Assembly (NCBI GenBank): GCA_030426085.1
Contig: JAUHYW010000079.1
Span: 1 to 46,034 of the forward strand
DNA: 46,034 nucleotides
Source of the DNA: a bacterium
GTDB taxonomy: Bacteria; Myxococcota_A; Bradymonadia; UBA7976; UBA1532
Reading direction: 5' to 3'
A program made the position numbers and the translations under genes. Positions 1 to 9,789 of the stretch are shown here, in pieces; the stretch's first letter is position 1; every line of letters starts with the position of its first letter. Below the pieces are notes generated by a model. It was not told where the DNA came from. It did no database searches and saw nothing but the letters and a program-made list of their open reading frames with translations.

Positions 1-1104
1 AGGTCCACCAGGCGTCGGTGGGCGCGCCCTCGGCGTCGGCGAACGCGTCGGCGCCGGACGCCCGCTCGTAGCGGAACTCGGGCCGGATCATGAAGCGATC
101 GTCGCCGGTGGGGCGCACGTCGACGGTGCCGGTGAGGGTCATGAGGCCGTCGTACGCGGCGGTCTCGGGTCCGGTGAAGTCGGCCGGCGTGGCGTCGGGG
201 AAACCCAGGATCTCGCCCCGCAGCCCGAACCCGAAGTGGTCGTCGACGCGGAACGAGGGCGCGACGCTGAGGCCATAGAAGTTCGCGTCGTCCGAGGCCC
301 CCAGATCGGCGTTGGCCACCACCGAGAAGACGCCGGCCTCGTAGCCGAGCACGACGTCGACGAGGTGCTCGGCGAGCTCGCCGGGCTGGTGGTCGGTGTC
401 GAGCAGGTAGCCCGCCGCGAGGGTGAAGCCGCCGGTCTCCACGCCGAGCTGGATCCCGACGTCGGGGGTGGCGTCGTCGTCGGTCAGCGCGTTGACGCCG
501 TTGACGGCGATGGCGGTCAGCGAGATGACATCGGTCATCTGCCACCCCAGCTTGCCGCCGACGTGGAAGAACGGCTGCATCGCGAAGTAGACCGCGCCCC
601 GGGTGTAGTTGGGGTTGGCCCAGCTCTTGGCCACCTCGGCCCCGTAGATGGTGTCGAACTGACCCACGTCGAGCGTCAGGCTGTCGGTGATCGCCCACGA
701 GACGTAGGCCTGGGAGACGAAGTCCACGATGGGCGCCCCCCATCGAAGTAGCGCACCGCCCCGCTGCCGGTGCGCAGGCTCAGCACCACCCCGAAGCTGT
801 CGTCGCCGTAGGCCGCGTCGAGCCCGGCCCAGGCGAGCTGAAAGCCTTCGTTGAAGACATACGAGCGGTGGTTTTCGGCGCCGTCGGTGAGCGCGTATGC
901 GTTGCCCTGGCTGTTGATCGCGTAGAAGGCGTCGGCGAAGACGCTCAGCGTCAGGGTCGGCCCGTCGTCTCCCTCGTGCGCCTCGCTCACGTCGGCCGCG
1001 CCCGCCGGCGGCGTCGGATCCGTCGGGCCGGGCTGGGCCGATGCGATGCAGGGCGCGATGAGTGTGAAGAGTGTCACCAGGAGCGTGAGGAGAGGCTGCC
1101 CCAT
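1..1104 (-). pseudogene. BBP2/OmpL-like outer-membrane porin, frameshifted and cut by the window edge
   Basis: The gene reads right to left from ATG at 1104 with a clear Sec signal peptide (hydrophobic core, then ASAQPG). Features of the putative beta-barrel porin-2 family follow: FADAFYAIN, the phrase FGVVLSLRTG, then LTLDVGQFDTIYGAEVAKSW and FFHVGGKLGW. The first frame is open only to 676. The porin-like sequence continues without a stop in another frame from about 740 down to base 1 and leaves the window. The switch falls in a run of six C at 736-741 (G on the coding strand); one extra G would join the frames as DGGAPIVDF. As written, the product would be a 142-residue fragment. This is either a real inactivating indel, phase variation in a homopolymer, or a sequencing error. 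The family call rests on motif recall; the protein would sit in the outer membrane and allow diffusion of small solutes. Confidence 0.72.
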
Positions 1105-1189
1105 TGTTCGACCCCCGGGGCGCGCATCGTGAAGTGAAGGGTGGGCGCGCGCCCTGTCTGGAAGTCATCATGCGATCATCGAAATACCA

Positions 1190-1219
1190 TTGACATTACT
1201 CCGGTGTTACACCGTATTC
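1190..1219 (+). promoter_or_regulatory. candidate promoter/operator with 13-bp palindrome
   Basis: A consensus -35 hexamer TTGACA lies at 1190-1195. About 17-18 bases later is a weak -10-like GTATTC. Between them is a perfect inverted repeat, CGGTGTTACACCG, at 1202-1214. It sits in the gap between the divergent porin (minus) and SGNH-like gene (plus) and could bind a dimeric repressor. The -10 is poor and the direction of transcription is not certain. Confidence 0.35.
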
Positions 1220-1306
1220 GAAACAGGTGAGCCGGGCGGACGTCGCCCGGCGCCCGCCCGGACGCCGCCCTTGCGTCGACCGCCCCGGGTGCGATACCTC
1301 GCCCCG

Positions 1307-2344
1307 ATGAGCCGCGCCGACGAGATCACCCCCGAGGTGCCCCGCACGTCGACCCCCCGCCGGGTCGCGCTGTTCGTGGTGGGCCTCGTCGCCTGCTTCG
1401 CGCTGCTCAACGTCGGCGCCCGGTGGTACCTCAGCGAGCACGGCACGAACCTCGGCTACCGCATCGTGCACGCGAAGTGGGATCTGCTCGAGTCGATGGA
1501 CGACCCGGTCGACTGGCTGGTGCTCGGCGACTCCTCGGGCTGCCACGGGGTCGTGCCCGAGATCCTGTCCGAAGAGCTGGGCGGCACCGCGGTCAACCTC
1601 GCCACGCTGGCCAACCTGCTCATCGCCGAGGACGCCTGGATGCTCCAGCGCTACATCGAGCGCTTCGGGCCGCCGAAGAACGTCGTGCTGGTGCACACCT
1701 TCGACCTCTGGCCCCGGGGTTATCGCAGCGCGTTGATCGGGCAGATCCCCCAGCCGTGGGGCTTCTGGGAGCGGCTCGAGCCCACGATCGACTTCACCTC
1801 CGGTCAGGCGCGGCGGGTCTTCCTCAGCCGCTATCTGCCGCTCTACGCCGAGAACAAGACGCTGCGCTCACACCTCGAGAACCTGGGGCCGACCCCCGAG
1901 CTGGCGTTCTTCGAGATGAGCCCCACCGGCTTCATCCCCGCCCGGGACCACCGCCCGGCGAGCTTCGCCAAGGATCTGCGCCGCACCCGCCGCTTCCTTG
2001 CGAAGAATCGCACGTTCACGATGTCCCGGCTCAACCGCGAGGGGCTGGAGGTCATCGGCGAGCTGTCGCAGAAGCACGGCTTCCCGGTCTATCTGGTCAA
2101 CGGCCCGAGCCACGACGCGACGGTCGCCAGCCCGGCCCACCAGAGCTATATCGAGCAGCGCGACCGGGCCCTCGACCGTCGGCTGTCGCGCTACCCCCGC
2201 TTCCGCGCGCTGCCCGCGCAGCCGACCTACGCCGCGAAGCAGCTCGAGGTGTGCATCGACCATGTCATCCCCGAGGTCGCCCCGGATTACACCCGGGCGC
2301 TGGCCGACATCCTGCGGCGGGCGGGCGCGGTCGAGGGGGGCTGA
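1307..2344 (+). CDS. membrane-anchored SGNH-hydrolase-like protein
   Basis: The 345-residue protein has a short cytoplasmic N-terminus, one membrane segment at roughly residues 20-40 (VALFVVGLVACFALLNVG) and an extracytoplasmic domain. That domain opens with VDWLVLGDSSGCHGVVPEIL, which resembles the GDS nucleophile block of SGNH hydrolases and of DltD/AlgX-type acyl-transfer proteins. A C-terminal CIDHVIPEVA could supply the DxxH pair. ATG at 1307 was chosen over an in-frame upstream start (1190) because the upstream 39 residues are Pro/Arg-rich and unlike a protein N-terminus. A GATACC box ends only about 12 bases before this ATG, so the leader may be very short. The substrate is unknown; a role in modifying a cell-surface polymer is an inference from the fold and membrane anchor. 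Confidence 0.7.
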   Translation: MSRADEITPEVPRTSTPRRVALFVVGLVACFALLNVGARWYLSEHGTNLGYRIVHAKWDLLESMDDPVDWLVLGDSSGCHGVVPEILSEELGGTAVNLATLANLLIAEDAWMLQRYIERFGPPKNVVLVHTFDLWPRGYRSALIGQIPQPWGFWERLEPTIDFTSGQARRVFLSRYLPLYAENKTLRSHLENLGPTPELAFFEMSPTGFIPARDHRPASFAKDLRRTRRFLAKNRTFTMSRLNREGLEVIGELSQKHGFPVYLVNGPSHDATVASPAHQSYIEQRDRALDRRLSRYPRFRALPAQPTYAAKQLEVCIDHVIPEVAPDYTRALADILRRAGAVEGG

Positions 2345-2368
2345 GAGGGAGTCGCGGGCGGGGGCGGG

Positions 2369-3400
2369 CTAGTAATGACGCTGCATCACGATGCGATCGC
2401 CGCGGCGCACCTCGAGGGCGGTGCGGGTGAGGATGGCGGTGGCGGTGCGATCCTTGGTGGCGACCACCAGCGCCTCGCCGATCTGCTCCCAGGGCAGGCG
2501 CTTCTCGGTGGCCTCGTCGAGGTCGAGGCGGCCGTCGCCCCGGCGCATCACGAAGACCCGGTTGCCGATCTGCACCCCGTCCTTGGCGCCCTTGTCGATG
2601 AACACGGTGTCGAACTGCGCCAGCTCATTCTGCGGCGGCAGGGCGTCGACGACGGTGCCCTTGAGGTCGATGAGGTTCTGCCGGGGCGCGACGACGGCGT
2701 AGTGATTCAGCTCTTTGGTGATCGGCATGCCCCGCTGCATCTCGCTGAACGCGGAGACGATGCGGGCCCGGGCGACGTTCTTCTCGACGGTGGCCACCTC
2801 GAGCACGCCCATGATGCGCACCTTCTGGCCGAGGTAGCTGCCATCCACCGGGTGGATGACATCGTGCATGATCTTGTAGACGCTGTAGCGATCACCCACC
2901 CGCACCTTCTCGAGCTCGTCGTCCTCCATCTCGAGATAGATCAGGTCGTCGAGCGACAGGTACTTCTGGGGCAGCGGAGAGAACGCGAGGTGGCCCGGGG
3001 GATCGATGGACTCCTCCGAGATGAAGCCCTCGTTGATGGTCACCTGGCGGGCGTTCTCGGCGCCGATGGTGTACTCGAACGGGTTGACCACCACCCCGTC
3101 GGGCGTCTGCGCGTCGGTCCCCCGCCGCAGGCGCAGGATGTCGCCGGGGTAGATCCAGTGGGGGTTGGTGATGTGCGGGTTGAGGGCCCACACCGTCGGC
3201 CACGCCCAGGGCTGGTCGAAGTAGTAGTCGCAGATGTCCCACAGGGTGTCGCCGTCTTCGACGAGGTACTCCTCGGGCACCTGGACCCGGCGATCGCCGG
3301 AGATCGTGATCGACTGCGCTGCGGCCGGGCCCCCGGCGAGCAGGCCGGCCCCCAGGGTCACGGCGGCGAGTGCGCGAAACGGTATTCGGCTCATGGTCAT
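2369..3400 (-). CDS. exported LysM-domain protein
   Basis: The 343-residue protein has a signal peptide (ends near GGPAAAQS) and then a LysM-like module at about residues 43-92, seen as VEDGDTLWDICDYYF, the NPHITNPHWIYPGDILRL motif and a following Arg-rich turn. LysM modules bind N-acetylglucosamine polymers, so peptidoglycan attachment in the periplasm is likely. The remaining 240 residues form a beta-rich region of unknown role with two GxRVxVMRRG-type stretches. Two start codons lie 6 bases apart (3400 and 3394). A GGAG lies three bases before the first and nine before the second, so 3394 is also possible. It is separated by 29 bases from the YbgF-like gene upstream and probably shares its transcript. 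It converges on the SGNH-like gene with only 24 bases between stops. Confidence 0.85.
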   Translation of the reverse strand: MTMSRIPFRALAAVTLGAGLLAGGPAAAQSITISGDRRVQVPEEYLVEDGDTLWDICDYYFDQPWAWPTVWALNPHITNPHWIYPGDILRLRRGTDAQTPDGVVVNPFEYTIGAENARQVTINEGFISEESIDPPGHLAFSPLPQKYLSLDDLIYLEMEDDELEKVRVGDRYSVYKIMHDVIHPVDGSYLGQKVRIMGVLEVATVEKNVARARIVSAFSEMQRGMPITKELNHYAVVAPRQNLIDLKGTVVDALPPQNELAQFDTVFIDKGAKDGVQIGNRVFVMRRGDGRLDLDEATEKRLPWEQIGEALVVATKDRTATAILTRTALEVRRGDRIVMQRHY

Positions 3401-3429
3401 CGGCTCCGTCCTCGAGCGACCCGTCGAGA

Positions 3430-4335
3430 CTACATGCGTCCTTGCGGGCGGTCCAACTCGGCGGCCGCCTGACGGGCGGCGGAGGTGTCGGGGTACATCG
3501 ATCGGAGCCGGGCGAGCGTCTCCCGGCCTTCGGCCACCCGGCCGAGGCGGGACTGGGTCAGCCCGATCATCAGCAGCGCGTCGGGCACCTGATTGCCGGT
3601 CGGATAGGTGGTCAGCACCCGGCGGAACACGGCGAGCGCCTCGGCGTACTCGGCTCGGGCGTAGCGGCAGCGGCCGCTGAGATACAGCGCGTTGTCGGCG
3701 TAGCCGTGCTTCGGCCAGCGGGCGACGAAGGCGTCGAAGGCCCGGATGGCGGCGGGCAGATCGCCCGAGCGGTAGCGGGCCTCGGCGGCCTTGAACGCGG
3801 CGATGGGGTCGTCGGCCGCGGCGGCGGGCGGCGTCGGCGGGCGGGGCGCGTCGAAGTCGGGCTGGGGCGCGATGCGGCTGACCCCGATGTTGCCCGCGCG
3901 GGCGGCGTTGGCCGGCGGGGTCACCGCCTTGCGCCGCCGCGCCCGGCGCCGGGGCGCGGGGCCGCCGTCGAGGGCGTCGATGTCGGCCTGGGTGATGCTG
4001 CCGCCGGCCGGCTCGGGGATCGCCGCGGAGACCACCGGCGGGGGCGCCGGGCGGGGCGCGGGGGCCCGCTCGGGGGTGAGCCGGACCACCGGCAGCCGCT
4101 GAGGCACGGGCGCCCCGTGCAGCGCGCGGGCTTCGAGCTGGTCTTCGACGAGCGCGAGCCGATCCTGGAGCGTCTCGAGCCGGCGGGACTGCGCTTCGTA
4201 GGCGTCGCGCAGGCCGCGCAGCTCGCGCTGCACCCGGGTGAAGCCGTCATCGACCTGGGCCTGCTTCGCTCCGCCGCAGCCCCAGGCGGGCAGGCAGACG
4301 GCGACGGCGGCCATGATGACGAGCAGGCGCGGCAT
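3430..4335 (-). CDS. ybgF: YbgF/CpoB-like periplasmic TPR lipoprotein
   Basis: The 301-residue protein starts at the ATG at 4335, which places a signal sequence directly at the N-terminus ending in LPAWGC, a plausible lipobox. Next is a helical, Gln/Arg-rich segment (about residues 25-60) like the YbgF coiled coil, then a Pro/Ala-rich linker. The C-terminal 120 residues are tetratricopeptide-like, with FKAAEARYRSGDLPAAIRAF and DNALYLSGRCRYARAEYAEA matching the YbgF C-terminal repeats. In the known family this protein works with the Tol-Pal system to coordinate outer-membrane constriction with septal peptidoglycan synthesis. No tol or pal gene is present here, so that role is family-based only. 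It is followed by the LysM gene, which fits an envelope-assembly operon. Confidence 0.8.
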   Translation of the reverse strand: MPRLLVIMAAVAVCLPAWGCGGAKQAQVDDGFTRVQRELRGLRDAYEAQSRRLETLQDRLALVEDQLEARALHGAPVPQRLPVVRLTPERAPAPRPAPPPVVSAAIPEPAGGSITQADIDALDGGPAPRRRARRRKAVTPPANAARAGNIGVSRIAPQPDFDAPRPPTPPAAAADDPIAAFKAAEARYRSGDLPAAIRAFDAFVARWPKHGYADNALYLSGRCRYARAEYAEALAVFRRVLTTYPTGNQVPDALLMIGLTQSRLGRVAEGRETLARLRSMYPDTSAARQAAAELDRPQGRM

Positions 4336-4540
4336 GATTCGAAGTGTGTCCTCGACGGCTGATGCCCGCTGATTCTCGGCCTCCGCGCCGATCGTGTCAA
4401 CCGACGCGGCGCGCCGTGCACACATCTGTCACCGATGTGGGTCGGGGCCGATGTCGGGATGGGGACGGGGTGGGGACGGCTGGAGTCGGAGTGGGGGTCG
4501 GGGCCATCATCGGGCGACCCGCCGTCGAGGAGGCCGCCCC

Positions 4541-4939
4541 ATGCCCGCCCCACCCCGCGCCCGGCTCCCCCGGTTCACCCGCGCCGCGGCGTGGCTCGCC
4601 CTGGCGCTCACGCTCGGCGGCTGCATGCGCAGCGGTCCGCTGGCCACCGATCTCATCGACTGCGGGGCCGGGGCCCTGGTGATCATCGACGCCAGCGCCC
4701 TGTGCGTCTACCGCTCGGCGGACGCCCCGCTGCTGTGCCCCGAGGCGCTGCCCAACCGCTTCGACCGCAGCGGCGCGGTGGTCTGCGCCCGCCAGTCGCG
4801 CCCGGCGGCGGACCTCGTCGAGCGGGCGGTGGATCGGGTGCTCGACAGCGACGGCGGCCTGTTCATCGTCGACGCCGCGCTCGGCGACGGCCCCCGCTTC
4901 CAGATCGTCGACGGGGGCGCAACCCGCGCGGATTTCTGA
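4541..4939 (+). CDS. small hypothetical lipoprotein
   Basis: This 132-residue protein starts at ATG 4541 with a GAGG ribosome-binding sequence about 10 bases upstream. The N-terminus is basic (PPRARLPRFTR), followed by a hydrophobic stretch and the lipobox LTLGGC, so the mature protein should be a lipid-anchored periplasmic protein of about 105 residues. It carries four further Cys residues, which could form disulfides. No family was recognised. It lies 35 bases upstream of the TerC-family gene on the same strand and could be cotranscribed. An in-frame upstream start at 4394 would add an unlikely Arg/Gly-rich leader. Confidence 0.7.
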   Translation: MPAPPRARLPRFTRAAAWLALALTLGGCMRSGPLATDLIDCGAGALVIIDASALCVYRSADAPLLCPEALPNRFDRSGAVVCARQSRPAADLVERAVDRVLDSDGGLFIVDAALGDGPRFQIVDGGATRADF

Positions 4940-4974
4940 TACTCACCGGAGCGTCCCTCCCGCCGGAGACCCCC

Positions 4975-5727
<753 letters not shown>

Positions 5728-5745
5728 CCCCGCCCGCGGGGGCCC
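5728..5745 (+). terminator. GC-rich inverted repeat after the TerC gene
   Basis: CCCCGC-CC-GCGGGG directly after the TerC stop codon can form a short hairpin. There is no T-run after it, so intrinsic termination is weakly supported. Confidence 0.2.
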
Positions 5746-5845
5746 GACGCCGAGCTACCGACAAGCCCTATGGCAAGCGCGGGGCGGTGACGCTAGTCTG
5801 CTTCGACGCCCGACAGCGGGCGCGACTCCGGTGAGGGGGAGAGAC

Positions 5846-6805
5846 ATGCACCCGGTTCTTCGTTTCGGGGCCGCCGTCGCAGTGACGGCCGGCCTGTGTG
5901 GCATCGGCGGCCCGGCGCAGGCCGAGGATCGCTTCTCGGTGGGCTTCGGCTTCGGCTACAAGATCGACGCCAACCGGCTCGGTGAGACGATCACCACCGA
6001 CGGCCTCGACGCGGCCGCGCCGCGCATCCAGATCCTGCCCGCTTTCGAAGCCGTCGGCGACCCGGTGCCCGAGATCGCCTTCGTCGACCAGTCGGTGATC
6101 ACCTCCGAGAATACGCTGGTCGTGCTGGAGGACGCCGGGCAGATCAAGGATCTCGAGCAGGGCGGGGCGATGGTCGCCTTCGACATCGCGCTCAACGTCC
6201 GCTACGACTTCCTCGATGTGCTCTTCGCCCGCATCGGATTCAACTACAGCTTCCGGGGCATCGGCGGCGAGACGTCGTGGAAGAGCGATCAGGACGGGGA
6301 CGGCGTCTTCACCGACGAGCACCTGCAGAAGTGGGACTATCAGGCCATCGGCATCCCACTGTACGTCGGGGTGAACGTGCCGGTGATGGAGGGCAAGTTC
6401 AACGCCTACGCCGGCGTCGGCGTCGCCTGGGCCAGCGGCGGCTTCACCCTCGAGCTCAAGGCGCCCGACGGCTGGTACTACGTCGCAGCCAACGACCCGA
6501 ACCCGTTCAGCGCCGGCGAGGACGGGCTCGAAGCGGCCAAGGTCGGGGCAGTGAACGAGAAGGCGTCGATCGAAGGCAGCGCCTTCGGCCTGGGCTACAT
6601 CGTCGGGGTCGACGGCGAGGTGGTGCCCGACCTCAACGTCTTCGTCGAGGCCGAGACCCAGTATGTGGCCAAGATGAGCGAGGCGGTGGCGTTCAGCGAC
6701 GAGAACTCGGGGCGGATCTTCGGCTCGCCCAAGCTGGCCTACCCCGCCATCCCCGGCGGGCAGGTCATCCGGCTGGGCATCAAGTACACCTTCCTGACCC
6801 TGTGA
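5846..6805 (+). CDS. outer-membrane beta-barrel protein, OmpA/Omp_b-brl-like
   Basis: The 319-residue protein starts at ATG 5846, preceded by a purine-rich GAGGGGGAGAG ribosome-binding sequence. An in-frame GTG 15 bases upstream lies inside that sequence and is less likely. The signal peptide ends at GGPAQAEDR. The mature part alternates hydrophobic and polar residues, with glycine-rich strands (FSVGFGFGYK, YAGVGVAWASGGF) and an aromatic C-terminus, IRLGIKYTFLTL, typical of barrels inserted by the Bam machinery. A DQDGDGVFTDE loop near residue 150 resembles an EF-hand/dockerin-type calcium loop. No specific function can be assigned; the protein probably spans the outer membrane. Confidence 0.75.
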   Translation: MHPVLRFGAAVAVTAGLCGIGGPAQAEDRFSVGFGFGYKIDANRLGETITTDGLDAAAPRIQILPAFEAVGDPVPEIAFVDQSVITSENTLVVLEDAGQIKDLEQGGAMVAFDIALNVRYDFLDVLFARIGFNYSFRGIGGETSWKSDQDGDGVFTDEHLQKWDYQAIGIPLYVGVNVPVMEGKFNAYAGVGVAWASGGFTLELKAPDGWYYVAANDPNPFSAGEDGLEAAKVGAVNEKASIEGSAFGLGYIVGVDGEVVPDLNVFVEAETQYVAKMSEAVAFSDENSGRIFGSPKLAYPAIPGGQVIRLGIKYTFLTL

Positions 6806-6841
6806 CCGGGTGACCTCCGACGCGGGAGCCGGCGGCCCTCG

Positions 6842-7591
6842 ATGAGCGACAGCGAACCCTACGTCCACTACGAGTTCTGGCACTCGCACTACTGTGAGAA
6901 GACCCGCTGGGCGCTCGACCTCAAGGGCGCGCCCTACCGCCCGAAGCTGCTGGTGCCGGTGCAGCACGCGCTGCCGATGATCCTGCGCACCGGGCAGCGG
7001 CAGGTGCCGGTGCTCGCCGGCCGGGGGGTGCGCATCGCCGGCTCGACCGCCATCCTCGAGCACCTCGAAGCCGCGTGGCCCGACCCGCCGCTCTTCCCCC
7101 GGGCGCCCGCGCTGCGAGCCGAGGTCGACGAGGCGATGGGCTGGTTCGACCGCAAGCTGGGGCCCGGCATCCGGCGGGCGTTCTTCTACCGGCTGATGCC
7201 GCACACCGCGCTGCTCAACGACATCATGGCCCGCCCCGCGGGGCCGATCGGGCGGGCCATCTACACCGCGACCACGCCGCTCAACAAGCTCATCATGCGC
7301 AAGGCGATGGGCATCGACGCGGCCGGCGCGGAGCGGGGCGAGGACATCACCCGACAGGCGCTCGAGCGCCTCGCCGCCCTGGGCGACGGCTACCTCGTCG
7401 GCGACCGCTTCACCGCCGCCGACCTCACCGCTGCGGCGCTGCTCTACCCCCTCTCCGGCTCGCCCGATGCCCCTCACCTGCCGCCCGATCGCCCGGCCGA
7501 TCTCTCCGAGTGGCTCGACGGGTGGCGGGCGCATCCGGGGACCGCCTGGGTCCGCCGGATCTACGCCGAGCACCGCCGCCCCCCCGCCTGA
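6842..7591 (+). CDS. glutathione S-transferase family protein
   Basis: The 249-residue protein has an N-terminal thioredoxin-like half (residues 1-80) with HYEFWHSHYCEKTRWALDLK, where HYCEKTRWAL matches the SxYSxKVRWAL region of the family, and the cis-proline motif RQVPVL followed by IAGSTAILEHLE, matching the ES/T glutathione-binding block. The C-terminal half is all-helical and contains VGDRFTAADLTAAALLYPL, the characteristic N-capping box. The protein should be cytosolic and conjugate or isomerise electrophiles with glutathione. The substrate is not predictable. It begins 36 bases after the barrel gene on the same strand. Confidence 0.88.
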   Translation: MSDSEPYVHYEFWHSHYCEKTRWALDLKGAPYRPKLLVPVQHALPMILRTGQRQVPVLAGRGVRIAGSTAILEHLEAAWPDPPLFPRAPALRAEVDEAMGWFDRKLGPGIRRAFFYRLMPHTALLNDIMARPAGPIGRAIYTATTPLNKLIMRKAMGIDAAGAERGEDITRQALERLAALGDGYLVGDRFTAADLTAAALLYPLSGSPDAPHLPPDRPADLSEWLDGWRAHPGTAWVRRIYAEHRRPPA

Positions 7592-7658
7592 CGCGCGGTC
7601 GAAAAGGCGGGCGTCGCACCTTGCAGCGGCCGCCGGATTTCTGTTCTCTTGTCCCGCT

Positions 7659-9731
7659 ATGCCGAGCCCGCTCCACCGCCCCACGCCGCTGATCGCGCTG
7701 GCCCTCGTGGTCTTCGCCGTCGGCGTGGCCGAGGCCAAGAAGCGCTACGCGCGCCGCACCGGCCAGGAGTGCGGCCACTGCCACCGCAACCCCCAGGGCG
7801 GCGGGCCGCGCAACACGGTGGGGCTGTACTATCAGGCCCACCGGACGCTGCCGCCGGGTGATCTGAGCCCGGCTGGCCTGCAAGCCGCCGTCGATCGCTA
7901 CCTCGACGAGGTCGCCCGCGCGGTGCCCGACGTCATCTGGCGCTACACCCCGCTGGCCGAGATGGCCGACCGCCCGACCCCGGCCTACACCGCGGCCGAC
8001 GATCTGACCGTGCTGCGCCGGCTGGCGCTCGACCTGGGCACGACGCTGCCCAGCCTGCGCGACATCCGGGACGTCGAGCGGGGGGTCCCGCTCGAAGCGA
8101 AGGTCGACCAGTACCTCGACAGCGGCGACTTCGAGTACACCTTCCGGCTGTACCACCGGGACATCGTCCGGCCCCGCAGCGGCATCTTCAACAAGACCCC
8201 GGCCCTGACCCGCATCATCCGCATGGGCAAGGGCCCGCAGGCGTTCTGGCGCTCGGAGGCCATCGCCGACGAGACCGCCAGCGGGGACTGCGCGCCCGAC
8301 GCGCGGGTCGAGGTGGCGCCCTACTGGAAGCGCAAGACCCGCGTCTCGGTGTGCCGCCGCACGGCCGACACCCGGCTCGAGGTCGACGGGGTGCGCTGCG
8401 ACACCGAGGCCGGGCAGGCCAGCGGCCGCTGCGGCTGCGGCCCCCACCTCGTCTTCTGCTGGCGCGGCGGCGATTACGGGCGGGTCAAGCGCTCGATGGT
8501 CGACGAGGGCGCCCGGCTGGCGATGCACATCGTGCAGAGCGGGCGGCCCTACGGCGAGATCCTGACGACGAACCAGACCGTACGCAACGGCCGGGTCGAG
8601 CACTACTACGCCCGGCTCGACGGCCGCCTGGGGCAGCTCGCCGACGCCGACGTGTACCGCAAGTGGCGCCCGGTCGAGCGGGAGGGGCCGCACGCCGGCA
8701 TCCTGACCACCCACATGTATCTCAACCACTTCTACAACGGCCGGCGGTGGGCTCAGCGCACCTTCGAGTCGTTCATGTGCCACCTGACCGCGCCGGACTA
8801 CGACCTGCTCGACGACCACGCCGACACCGCGCTGGTGGCCTACCGCCGTCACCCGACCGCCGACGCCGACGTCAACGTCAACGCCGGCCGGGCCTGCGCG
8901 GCGTGCCACGTTCAACTCGACGGGCTCAGCCGGGTCAAGGATCGGTGGGACAACTTCGGGCAGTACTATCACGAGAGCAGCGGGCGCCCCATCCCCCAGT
9001 CGGTGCGCTTCCTGGGGCAGACGGTCGACGGGGTGCACGCCTTCGGCGCCGCGCTCGCCGGCTCCGAGGTGTTCGCCGACTGCGTCGCCAACCAGCTCTG
9101 GACCCACTTCCTCGGCCGCCGCTTCACCCCGGACGAGATCGATGAGCGCAGGCGCCTCGTGAGGCTGTTCGCCGAGTCGGGGCAGGACTTCAAGGCCATG
9201 GTCCGGGCGGTGGTGACCAGCGACGCCTACCGCTCGAAGCGGGCGGTGAAGCTCATGCGCCGGGAGCAGTACCGCCGCAGCCTGGGCCGGGTCACCGGGG
9301 TCAAGTGGACGGTCGAGGACGACAAGTCGGGCTTCGACACCTTCTACGAGCTGGTCGGCGGCATGGATTACCGCCGTATCGAGGAGCGCGATCGCACGCC
9401 GGGGCAGGGCCACTCGCTGGTGCAGTTCAAGGCCGCGGTCGAGACGTGCAGCGAGGCCATCGATCGGGCCCGCGAGACCCCGGCGAAGAAGCGGACCTTC
9501 TTGCAGATGGTCGACGACGTCGAGGCGATGCCCGATCGGCAGACGCTCGATCGGGTCATCGAGGCGTGGTATCGCCGGATCCTGGTGCGCCCGGCCGACA
9601 GCCTCACCGACGCCGACCGCGAGCGGTTCCGGGGCCTGTTCGACGACGTCGCCGCCGAGCACGGGGCCGGTGAGGGCTACACCGCGGTCTGCGCGGCGAT
9701 CTTCGGCTCGGCCGACTTCGCGGTGTACTGA
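7659..9731 (+). CDS. exported DUF1549/PSD1-like protein with two c-type haem motifs
   Basis: The 690-residue protein starts at ATG 7659 with a signal peptide (LIALALVVFAVGVAEA). A CGHCH haem motif is at residues 38-42 and a second, CAACH, near residue 412. LRRLALDLGTTLPSLRDI around residue 125 resembles the DUF1549 block (RLxLDLxGLPPT). The stretch ANQLWTHFLGRRFTPDE near 485 resembles the PSD1/DUF1553/DUF1585 C-terminal domain, followed by MVRAVVTSDAYR, also typical. Such proteins are abundant in Planctomycetota and are usually encoded beside DUF1501 proteins, as here. The location should be periplasmic. The function of the family is not settled; electron transfer or modification of a sugar substrate has been proposed. 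No strong ribosome-binding sequence is visible. Confidence 0.75.
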   Translation: MPSPLHRPTPLIALALVVFAVGVAEAKKRYARRTGQECGHCHRNPQGGGPRNTVGLYYQAHRTLPPGDLSPAGLQAAVDRYLDEVARAVPDVIWRYTPLAEMADRPTPAYTAADDLTVLRRLALDLGTTLPSLRDIRDVERGVPLEAKVDQYLDSGDFEYTFRLYHRDIVRPRSGIFNKTPALTRIIRMGKGPQAFWRSEAIADETASGDCAPDARVEVAPYWKRKTRVSVCRRTADTRLEVDGVRCDTEAGQASGRCGCGPHLVFCWRGGDYGRVKRSMVDEGARLAMHIVQSGRPYGEILTTNQTVRNGRVEHYYARLDGRLGQLADADVYRKWRPVEREGPHAGILTTHMYLNHFYNGRRWAQRTFESFMCHLTAPDYDLLDDHADTALVAYRRHPTADADVNVNAGRACAACHVQLDGLSRVKDRWDNFGQYYHESSGRPIPQSVRFLGQTVDGVHAFGAALAGSEVFADCVANQLWTHFLGRRFTPDEIDERRRLVRLFAESGQDFKAMVRAVVTSDAYRSKRAVKLMRREQYRRSLGRVTGVKWTVEDDKSGFDTFYELVGGMDYRRIEERDRTPGQGHSLVQFKAAVETCSEAIDRARETPAKKRTFLQMVDDVEAMPDRQTLDRVIEAWYRRILVRPADSLTDADRERFRGLFDDVAAEHGAGEGYTAVCAAIFGSADFAVY

Positions 9732-9789
9732 TGGAGGGGCGCGCGATGCATCTCATATCGGTCATGGCACCCCCGACGGGAGGCGCCCC

